From Paenibacillus sp. BIC5C1 (GTDB taxonomy: Bacteria > Bacillota > Bacilli > Paenibacillales > Paenibacillaceae): DNA of 64,000 bases. The stretch covers positions 1,798,001 to 1,862,000 of the forward strand of contig NZ_CP135922.1 of the NCBI RefSeq assembly GCF_032399705.1, written 5' to 3'. The notes below the pieces were generated by a model, which saw only the letters and a program-made list of their open reading frames with translations, made no database searches and was not told where the DNA came from. Position 1 is the first letter of the stretch. The number at the start of each line of letters is the position of its first letter. Made by a program: the position numbers and the translations under genes. Shown piece by piece: positions 17,706 to 24,649 of the stretch.

Positions 17706-18143
17706 ATGGTTACCATTAAAGCAATCGAACTTGAGGATTTACCGGCGTTAAGTCAGTTATACAACGAATTGATGGGTACACCGACTAATGAACAACAGAT
17801 GCAGAAGATGTTTCATTATATCCAGCAAAATGGGCACTACCATGTACTCGGTGCATTTTACAACGGAGAACTGGCCGGATCGGTTATGGGTATTGAATGT
17901 ATGGATCTGGCAGGTCAGTGCAATCCCTTCATGGTTGTGGAGAATGTGATTGTATCCGATCAGGTACGCAGACAGGGAATTGGTCAGAAGCTTATGCTTC
18001 AGATTGAGCACATTGCGAGAGATCTTGGATGTGAATACATGATTCTGGTGTCTGGCGATCAGCGCAAAGAAGCTCATACTTTTTATGAAAAGCTGGGCTT
18101 TAAAGATGAGAAAGTTCAGGGTTATCGGAAGCATTTTAATTAA
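17706..18143 (+). CDS. GNAT family N-acetyltransferase
   Basis: 145 aa. Motif A NVIVSDQVRRQGIGQKLMLQIEHIA; motif B includes GDQRKEAHTFYEKLGF. It resembles the aminoalkylphosphonate/PhnO-like branch (ENVIVSDQVRRQGIG). Substrate unknown. AGGAGG lies 7-8 nt before ATG. Confidence 0.83.
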   Translation: MVTIKAIELEDLPALSQLYNELMGTPTNEQQMQKMFHYIQQNGHYHVLGAFYNGELAGSVMGIECMDLAGQCNPFMVVENVIVSDQVRRQGIGQKLMLQIEHIARDLGCEYMILVSGDQRKEAHTFYEKLGFKDEKVQGYRKHFN

Positions 18144-18249
18144 TCAATATAGTACGGGAAATGTCTAATCGGTAGGAGGACTACTTGAGGAGCAGGGCGA
18201 ATAAGGCATAGTCTCGAAATAAATGAACTGATATGAGGGAGGCACTCTC

Positions 18250-18672
18250 GTGTTCAAAAAATGGGCTAATGTCTTGATGATTCTGAGTTTGGTATTCACT
18301 GTATGTTCCCCAACATCCTATGCCGCTGCCAAGACGGTTAAAGTGACCGTGACGCTTGTCAGTGCAGAACTGGTGGAAAACAATTCAGTTGGTAATGAAT
18401 GGGCCATTGGGGCAAGTGTGAACGGCAAGAGCCTGGAGGAAGGTTCGTCGGTTACGTTGAACCTGAAACCTACAGATACGCTGAAATTGCAAGCAAATGC
18501 CGAAGAGCAGGACAAAATCCCTGATCTGGGAAGCAAAAGTATGAACGTTAAGGTTTCTTCCATTTCCAAATCAATCAACAAGACGCTATCGGTTGTCGTG
18601 ACGGAGAACAGAGGCCGTTATTCGGGTAACACAGCGACGTGGGAGTTCAAGTTTAAGATCAGTAAGAAATAA
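18250..18672 (+). CDS. Secreted hypothetical protein
   Basis: 140 aa with a Sec signal peptide (KKWANVLMILSLVFTVCSPTSYAAA; cleavage near ASYA-A, residue 26). The mature part is small, Lys/Ser/Thr-rich and predicted beta (KVTVTLVSAELVENNSVG, GSSVTLNLKPTDTLKLQA, TATWEFKFKIS), suggesting a single beta-sandwich. No cysteines remain in the mature region. GTG start with GGGAGG 9-11 nt upstream. Monocistronic with its own terminator. Not recognised. Confidence 0.75.
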   Translation: MFKKWANVLMILSLVFTVCSPTSYAAAKTVKVTVTLVSAELVENNSVGNEWAIGASVNGKSLEEGSSVTLNLKPTDTLKLQANAEEQDKIPDLGSKSMNVKVSSISKSINKTLSVVVTENRGRYSGNTATWEFKFKISKK

Positions 18673-18689
18673 AATAGGAACTGATCATG

Positions 18690-18718
18690 AAAAAGAGAGC
18701 CTGGCTCTCTTTTTTTTA
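18690..18718 (+). terminator. Rho-independent terminator
   Basis: AAAAGAGAGCC-TGG-CTCTCTTTTTTTT: compact stem with a long T run. Confidence 0.85.
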
Positions 18719-18805
18719 CTTTATACGGATAACTTTGAACTGAAGGAATGTATAGTTTCGGGAAGGGTCTCTCTTTGGTAAAATAAAGAAAGTTATGGGC
18801 AGGGA

Positions 18806-18830
18806 CGTATATATTTCAACGTATATATTT
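18806..18830 (+). repeat. Direct repeat CGTATATATTT x2
   Basis: Two copies of CGTATATATTT (18806-18816, 18820-18830) separated by 3 nt, 42 nt before the rtcB start. The second overlaps a plausible -10 region. Spacing of 14 nt is not a helical turn, so cooperative protein binding is only a guess. Confidence 0.4.
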
Positions 18831-18872
18831 TATTAGAAGTTTTAATGAAGACAAAAGGAGGTTAATCAAATC

Positions 18873-20093
18873 ATGCGTATCATAGATAACATTAAAGTCT
18901 GGGGGGAGCCGCTGGAGAATGCGGTAAGTCAGGCGGTGACTTGCTCGCAGTATGGAGATGTACTGGGCGTGGCTCTAATGGCGGACCATCACAAAGGATA
19001 TTCACAGCCTATCGGGGGCGTAGTTGCCTACCGGAACATGATCAGTCCGTCAGGAGTTGGATATGATATTGCCTGTGGAAACAAGGCTGTGCGCACCAAC
19101 CTGATGTGGGATGATATCCGGGATCAGATTGCTGTCATTATGGATGAGATTAATTCAACCATATCCTTCGGCGTAGGGCGTATCAATCCAACACCTGTTG
19201 AACATGAGTTGTTCGACGATGCCAGCTGGAGGCTGTTTGATTCGATTGAGCCTGGATTACAGCACAAGTTGAAGACACTCGCGCGCAACCAGCTCGGGAC
19301 AGTAGGTAGTGGCAATCACTTTGTCGACATTTTTGTGGAACAGGCCACGGGTAAAGTATGGATTGCGAACCACTTTGGCAGCCGCGGATTTGGGCATAAG
19401 GTCGCCAGTGGTTTTCTGAATCTGGCTGCCGGACGTACATTTAGTGGCAAAGCGCCGGGAGAATCGATGGACCAACCACCAACACTGTTTGACCTCAAGA
19501 GTGAAATGGGTGATATGTATTGGGACGGGATGACTTTGGCAGGCCGTTATGCGTATGCAGGGCGCGATTATGTGATTGAGCAGGTGCTCGGCATTCTAGG
19601 GGCGAGCGCAGAGTATTCGGTTCATAACCATCATAACTTTGCCTGGAAAGAACAGCATATGGGCGAAGAAGTGGTGGTGGTCCGTAAAGGAGCAACGCCG
19701 CTGGCACCGGGACAGCTCGGTTTTGTGGGCGGAAGCATGGGAGATATATCGGTGATCGTGGAAGGAATCCACAGCGAAGAGAATACCGAGACTTTCCGCA
19801 GTACCGTACATGGTGCAGGTCGGATTATGAGCCGAACCCAAGCGGCAGGCAAAATGAATTATAAGCGGCGTATACGCATGGGTGGCGAGATCAGTGAGGA
19901 ACAGATGCAAGCGGCGATTCGTGCCTATGGTGTGGAGCTTCGGGGTGCAGGAACGGATGAAAGTCCTTTTGTTTACAAGAAACTGCAGGATGTGCTGAAT
20001 GCGCATGCGCATACCTTGAAAATAAACCATATTCTGCGTCCCGTAGGTGTCGCGATGGCCGGAGGTAATGAATTCGACCCGTATAAGGACTAG
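18873..20093 (+). CDS. rtcB: RNA-splicing ligase RtcB
   Basis: 406-aa RtcB-type 3'-phosphate/5'-OH RNA ligase, GTP- and Mn-dependent. Metal ligands are seen in GVGYDIACG (Asp65, Cys68), GSGNHFVD, NHFGSRGFGH and HNHHNFAW; the guanylylated His is in VHGAGRIMSR. Length matches the shorter bacterial RtcB class. AGGAGG is 10 nt before ATG. No archease, RtcA or RtcR lies nearby. It is followed by full element copy C, whose hairpin might also limit read-through. Its role is probably RNA repair under stress; targets are unknown. Confidence 0.95.
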   Translation: MRIIDNIKVWGEPLENAVSQAVTCSQYGDVLGVALMADHHKGYSQPIGGVVAYRNMISPSGVGYDIACGNKAVRTNLMWDDIRDQIAVIMDEINSTISFGVGRINPTPVEHELFDDASWRLFDSIEPGLQHKLKTLARNQLGTVGSGNHFVDIFVEQATGKVWIANHFGSRGFGHKVASGFLNLAAGRTFSGKAPGESMDQPPTLFDLKSEMGDMYWDGMTLAGRYAYAGRDYVIEQVLGILGASAEYSVHNHHNFAWKEQHMGEEVVVVRKGATPLAPGQLGFVGGSMGDISVIVEGIHSEENTETFRSTVHGAGRIMSRTQAAGKMNYKRRIRMGGEISEEQMQAAIRAYGVELRGAGTDESPFVYKKLQDVLNAHAHTLKINHILRPVGVAMAGGNEFDPYKD

Positions 20094-20145
20094 TTAGATA
20101 TGTTCAACTCAACATTTACACAACAACGGAGAGGACAGAAATAAC

Positions 20146-20288
20146 CTGAAGAAGCGAAGTGTTCGCCTTTATCCCCGGATTTTTCCCTTTGGAGAAGGGA
20201 ATCAACAAAATCTGGGGATAACAGCGATCGGAAGGTTGTTCTGTCATCGGAGTGCCAGTGTAAATATTTATTAGTTGAACTTATATAG
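20146..20288 (+). repeat. Dispersed structured element, full copy C
   Basis: Lead CTGAAGAAGCG, left helix arm 20163-20183, inner hairpin TTCCCTTT-GGAG-AAGGGAA, right arm 20207-20227, then GGAAGGTTGTTCTGTCATCGGAGT and the tail TTAGTTGAACTTATATA (20271-20287). The tail is identical in copies A, C and (nearly) F. It ends 20 nt before the DUF4272 gene start. Confidence 0.85.
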
Positions 20289-20307
20289 AAAGAAGAAGGT
20301 GAACCTC

Positions 20308-21486
20308 ATGAGAAATTGTGCGCTATACAGCTCCCAGTTTGACCTGGACCAGCTGTTTGAAATGATTCAATCCATATACCCTCAGGATACAATTGAGCGT
20401 AAGGAAGACAAAACCCATATTCAAGTTACACGAAAGAAGTTATTTAGTAAGAAGACAAAGGGCTTCAATATCATGACGAGCCAGACCCACCCTGAAGAAT
20501 TTACGGCAATGATTCAGGGGATGCTGGGGTTTCTGAGTCAGATTGAGGGAAAGAATGCTTCGCTACAGGAAAAGGTACTGATTAAATGCTCTACACTAAA
20601 TATGGTTGTTGGGATCGAAACAGATGAGGACATTTCCGAAGAATTCTTTAATGAATTATTGCATTTGGCCGATGCCCTGGATGCAGTCATCTTCTGGGGA
20701 AGTGGCTCCTTGCTGAATGCGCAAGGTCAGCTGCTGCTGGATGTCAATGGAGAATCCGAAGTAGAAGATTACCAAGTGACAGCACATACCAGTTTTCTGG
20801 ATGATGTCAGACCTCCGTCGGAATCTGCAATGCTGCGCAAAGAGCGTTCGGAGCAAATTCTAAAAGAGCAAGGAATCCCATTCAACGTCCATTTGCCCGC
20901 AAGAGCGGGAGATGAGCATACTACGATCCGCAGTGTGGAACAAGTCGCAGAGCGCGCGGTATCCCTCTGTATTGCAGCACTCAAGGGCGAGTGTCTGGGA
21001 GCGGGGGAGAGCGCAGAAGATACAGCAGCGCTGGTCCAGGAAGTGATCGACAAGTATGATGCAACTTCATTTTTCTCACCTGTAGAGAGAAGATTTGTGG
21101 AACAGCATGGGGCAGAGCATCAAGAGGTTATCTCCTTTTCATGGGGATACGAGGCTTATCATGTGATGTTATGGGCGTTAGGCTATGTCGAGGAATTTGG
21201 AGCTCCGGTAAATCTTTGTAACGTAGGACAAGATGTAGGATATTTGCAGCAATGTGACGATGTTGAAGCCTTTGTAGCCGGAGCACAGCTTCGCTCCAAA
21301 AGCGAGATTTTGGATGCAGCGGATCTAATCTACCGATACAACTGGGTGTGTGTAGACAGTCGTGTGAAGGAACAAACACCTCCCGGAGGTCTGAATGGCG
21401 GAGTGGCCTACGAACGTCACCGTGCGCTGAACTGGCTGATCTGTTATCTGGATCAAGATTGGGATGATGTCCGGACAGATACGTAG
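20308..21486 (+). CDS. DUF4272 domain protein
   Basis: About 392 aa. The C-terminal half (roughly residues 170-390: FSWGYEAYHVMLWALGYVEEF, LRSKSEILDAADLIYRYNWVC, RHRALNWLI) matches DUF4272, a domain of unknown function common in Bacillales. The N-terminal 160 aa form a separate alpha/beta region. Soluble, no signal peptide. An in-frame TTG at 20275 lies inside the repeat tail, so the ATG at 20308 with GAAGGTGA upstream is preferred. Its promoter or leader is element copy C. The role is unknown. Confidence 0.75.
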   Translation: MRNCALYSSQFDLDQLFEMIQSIYPQDTIERKEDKTHIQVTRKKLFSKKTKGFNIMTSQTHPEEFTAMIQGMLGFLSQIEGKNASLQEKVLIKCSTLNMVVGIETDEDISEEFFNELLHLADALDAVIFWGSGSLLNAQGQLLLDVNGESEVEDYQVTAHTSFLDDVRPPSESAMLRKERSEQILKEQGIPFNVHLPARAGDEHTTIRSVEQVAERAVSLCIAALKGECLGAGESAEDTAALVQEVIDKYDATSFFSPVERRFVEQHGAEHQEVISFSWGYEAYHVMLWALGYVEEFGAPVNLCNVGQDVGYLQQCDDVEAFVAGAQLRSKSEILDAADLIYRYNWVCVDSRVKEQTPPGGLNGGVAYERHRALNWLICYLDQDWDDVRTDT

Positions 21487-21532
21487 AATGGACTTTTGAC
21501 ATCAACATTTTTTATATGGCATTCAAATTCAA

Positions 21533-21574
21533 ATACCCCCAAGCCAGTCGAATACTGGTTATGGGGGTGTTTTG
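21533..21574. terminator. Terminator between convergent genes
   Basis: ATACCCCCA...TGGGGGT outer stem with an inner CCAGT/ACTGG stem and TGTTTT tail on the + strand. It sits between the DUF4272 gene and the convergent lacI-type gene. Confidence 0.75.
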
Positions 21575-21596
21575 CTGTCTATGGGTACCTTATCTT

Positions 21597-22637
21597 TTAT
21601 CCGCTATGTCTTCCGTACTGTTCCCGAATCATCACATCAGCGAGAATCAGCTTTTTCTCTACGTTACTCTCCGGGTTCACAATTCGCCATAACATCTGGT
21701 CGACCGCACGCGCACCAAGCAGTTCCTTGTTCACATTAACTGTGGCGAGTACAGGGATATTATCATACACATTGTCGAAACCGGTGACTACACATTGATC
21801 GGGTACACTAATCCCTATGCTCTCCAGAGCCTCGATAGTGTATAACGCATAGAAGTCATTGGCACAGACAAAAACCTCAGGCAAATTCCCCTCATGAATG
21901 ACCGAAGTGAACGTCTTGTGAAAATCATCCATATCCGGGCTGCTTAGTTCGGGAATCTGATTCATCTCCAATCCATGACCCATCAACACCGAAGTATAGG
22001 CGATCCATCGTTCATAGAAGCTGTGAGCATCACTGGTATTTCCAACAAACTGAAACCGTTTATATCCCTTGCGTAGAAGGTAGAGCATTATGTCACGCAT
22101 GGAAGCAAAGTTGTCTGTGAAAATACTGTCACTGTGAAAGACGGGGTCCAGATGATCCACCATGACGACGGGAATGCCCAGACGCTTAATTTCAAGCAGG
22201 ATAGGTGTCGAGATGGAACCAACCGTAATAATGCCCCGAATGGCATCCGGATTCAGCAATGTGAATAGTTGATCCGCAGAAGGCTCTGTCAGAGTAAGAA
22301 TATTGATGCCTTTCTGATTCAGTCTGGATGATATCCCGTTAAAGACAGGCCCCCAATATACGGATTCCTGATTTTGATAACGAACATTAGGAAACAAAAT
22401 CAAAATGGTGCCGCTCCACCGCGTGTTTTGTGGGTCCTGAAGTTCATTGCTGCTATACATATCAGCAGACAACATGCTGTTATCTTTGAAATATCCAAGT
22501 TTGCCAGCGGCCTTAAGAATAACGTCCCGTGTCTGCTCACTAACACCTGATTTTCCGGACAGTGCTCGTGAGACCGCAAATTTCGACAGACCTGTAAAAT
22601 GTGCAATTTCCTGAATTGTTACCTTCGTCTTCATCAT
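21597..22637 (-). CDS. LacI-family transcriptional regulator
   Basis: 346 aa. N-terminal LacI helix-turn-helix and hinge (VTIQEIAHFTGLSKFAVSRALSGKSGVSEQTRDVI, residues 5-40), then a periplasmic-binding-protein-like effector domain ending with the DNFASM... and GFDNVYDNIPVLATVNV motifs. It is divergent from the carbohydrate operon starting at 23154 and is the obvious candidate regulator, sensing an oligosaccharide or sugar. Two ATGs (22637, 22634) follow an AAGGATGG box. A 22-bp palindrome and a promoter lie in the shared 516-nt intergenic region. Confidence 0.88.
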   Translation of the reverse strand: MMKTKVTIQEIAHFTGLSKFAVSRALSGKSGVSEQTRDVILKAAGKLGYFKDNSMLSADMYSSNELQDPQNTRWSGTILILFPNVRYQNQESVYWGPVFNGISSRLNQKGINILTLTEPSADQLFTLLNPDAIRGIITVGSISTPILLEIKRLGIPVVMVDHLDPVFHSDSIFTDNFASMRDIMLYLLRKGYKRFQFVGNTSDAHSFYERWIAYTSVLMGHGLEMNQIPELSSPDMDDFHKTFTSVIHEGNLPEVFVCANDFYALYTIEALESIGISVPDQCVVTGFDNVYDNIPVLATVNVNKELLGARAVDQMLWRIVNPESNVEKKLILADVMIREQYGRHSG

Positions 22638-22840
22638 ACCATCCTTACACTCGTAGTTCTGCCGTATTCCTTAATTTCGCAATAAATCTGCTTCTAGTAT
22701 ATCATGATGTATTTCTCTTAATCTAATAACGGTTGCAGAAGTGAAAATGTTAGGTCACATACATACATCGACGAAAATAGACCACAGTGATGAACATGTT
22801 GCAGAAGAAAAAGGTGAATTTTGAATTTGTTATTATCTTT

Positions 22841-22862
22841 TTGTTATTTATAAAAATAACAA
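22841..22862. promoter_or_regulatory. Palindrome TTGTTATTT-ATAA-AAATAACAA
   Basis: A perfect 9-bp inverted repeat with a 4-nt spacer in the AT-rich region between the LacI-type gene and the sugar operon. The size suits a LacI-dimer operator, but it lacks the central CG usual for the family. The rest of the 516-nt gap contains no gene that I can see. Confidence 0.4.
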
Positions 22863-22997
22863 ATAATCAAAAATAATTCCGTTTTAGATATCACAGCACT
22901 CAGAATGGTATTCGAATAATATGCTTTGAAATAAGGATTTTGAAGCGATATACCAGCATTTTATCAGAATAATTAGAAAATGTTAACAATAAAAATG

Positions 22998-23026
22998 TTG
23001 ACGCTTACATTATGCTATGTTAAATT
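22998..23026 (+). promoter_or_regulatory. Sigma-A promoter of carbohydrate operon
   Basis: TTGACG-N17-TAAATT directly upstream of the binding-protein gene. Around the expected start point lies TTTTG-TTTGT-CAAAA (about 23025-23039), a small inverted repeat that could be the regulator's operator. The leader is about 120 nt. Confidence 0.7.
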
Positions 23027-23153
23027 TTGTTTGTCAAAACCAAACGATGAAATAACAAATGGTGGTGGTCATCGAATTTCATTAGGAATATGGAAGTCAG
23101 GGAGTTATGCCGGGCCATGATTTGTATACACATTCGGGGAGGTTGTTAAAATC

Positions 23154-24533
23154 GTGACTAGAAAATGGAACGTTGTGCCGCTCATGTTATTGGTCGTAAT
23201 GCTTTTTGTATCCGCTTGCAGTGGTGGGGGGACGGCTCATCAGCCGACTGATGATCCACCAGCGAACTCGGGCAATAGCACGGGAACCGTCGAGACAGAT
23301 AAAGAAGGCGGAACAGAAGAAGTGGCAGTTGATGTACCTGATTTGGGTGGACGTGTCATCAAGGTTGCGGCCTGGTGGGATCTGAAGCCAGCGGGGGAGA
23401 CCGCATCGGATAAGGCTAGACTGGATAAAATCGCTGAAGTCGAGAAGAAATACAACGTGAAAATTGAGTTTGTAAACGTGCCATTCGAAGAATACATGAA
23501 CAAATTTACCACGACAGCGCTGGCTGGCGAACCGTTCGCAGACATCGTTCAGATGGAGTACAAATCCGCATTACCCGCTATCCTCAAAGGGCAACTGCTT
23601 CCGATCTCCGAATTCACCACAGCTGAGAATAACATCAACCAAGAGGCAAACCTGATTGCAAAATACCCTGCCATCGCAGGCAACTACTACGCATTTGAAT
23701 CTCCAACCAGCATCGGTCTGGGACTTCACTATAACCGTGACTTGTTCAAGAAGCTGTCGTTACCTGATCCTCAGGAGCTTTATAACAAAGGCGAATGGGA
23801 TTGGGATAAATTCATGGAACTCGCGAAACAGGCGACCAAAGATACGGATAACGACGGGAAAATTGACGTATACGGGTTCTCCGGCTGGGCTATTGACGTG
23901 CTTCGTCACTTTACTGCAGCCAATGGCGGCACGATCGTAGACGACGAACACTCAAAAGAAGGATTATCCGATCCGAAAACGATTGAAGCTGCCGAATTCG
24001 TCAAACGCCTGTATAACGTGGAGAATGTTGTGAAAGTCAAAACAGGTGACAAAACAAACTGGGAGGAAAGCAACACATTCAAGGATGGAGATGTGGCCTT
24101 GTTCACTGCTGCGGAATGGCAGTTGGGTGATATCACCTTTGCTGCTGGAGTTGTACCAATTCCGAACGGCCCTCAGGGCAACAAGGATGTAACATATGCC
24201 AACAACGCTGCCTCAGCAAAATTCATTCCAAAAGGTGTGGAAGATCCTAAAATCGTATACCAAATCTACGAAGAAACCTTCGACATTCCGCAGATTGAAG
24301 AGTACCCAGGTCAGGATTACCTGGAAAGCCGTTATACCGATGAGAAGGACATCGCCATGATACGCGAGCATATCGCGGGAACGGGTCGCATCCTGCTGGA
24401 TGATGCCTACGCGGGTTATCCAATCGGTGACTATGTAAACGACATTATCAAAAACAACGCTTCCGTTACAGCAACAGCCGAGAAGTATAAAGCGCAGGCA
24501 CAAGCGGCAGTTGATAAGCTTGGCAAACCATAA
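23154..24533 (+). CDS. Carbohydrate ABC transporter substrate-binding lipoprotein
   Basis: 459 aa. Lipoprotein signal with lipobox VSAC (Cys21, after LMLLVVMLFVSA), a Ser/Thr/Pro/acid-rich linker to about residue 60, then a family-1 extracellular solute-binding domain (VIKVAAWWDLKPAGE..., GEPFADIVQMEYKSALPAIL). It captures an oligosaccharide outside the membrane for the downstream permeases. GTG start with GGGGAGG about 11 nt upstream. First gene of the operon, separated from the next by a stem-loop that may raise its relative expression. The GH26 enzyme in the operon suggests beta-mannan oligosaccharides as ligand (inference). Confidence 0.88.
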   Translation: MTRKWNVVPLMLLVVMLFVSACSGGGTAHQPTDDPPANSGNSTGTVETDKEGGTEEVAVDVPDLGGRVIKVAAWWDLKPAGETASDKARLDKIAEVEKKYNVKIEFVNVPFEEYMNKFTTTALAGEPFADIVQMEYKSALPAILKGQLLPISEFTTAENNINQEANLIAKYPAIAGNYYAFESPTSIGLGLHYNRDLFKKLSLPDPQELYNKGEWDWDKFMELAKQATKDTDNDGKIDVYGFSGWAIDVLRHFTAANGGTIVDDEHSKEGLSDPKTIEAAEFVKRLYNVENVVKVKTGDKTNWEESNTFKDGDVALFTAAEWQLGDITFAAGVVPIPNGPQGNKDVTYANNAASAKFIPKGVEDPKIVYQIYEETFDIPQIEEYPGQDYLESRYTDEKDIAMIREHIAGTGRILLDDAYAGYPIGDYVNDIIKNNASVTATAEKYKAQAQAAVDKLGKP

Positions 24534-24551
24534 TACCAGCATGATTCAGAC

Positions 24552-24594
24552 AGGGGTGCCTCGTGTCCGGGCTCACGCACGGGTACCTCTTTTC
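24552..24594 (+). terminator. Intercistronic stem-loop/attenuator
   Basis: GGGGTGCC...GGTACCTC (8 bp, two G-U pairs) with an inner GTG...CAC and a short T4 tail, between the first binding-protein gene and the rest of the operon. Probably a partial terminator or an mRNA-stabilising hairpin. Confidence 0.55.
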
Positions 24595-24649
24595 CTGTAT
24601 TTCCAATTAGGCATTACTGGCATCAGCCTTGATGAGGAGGGCTCGTAGG

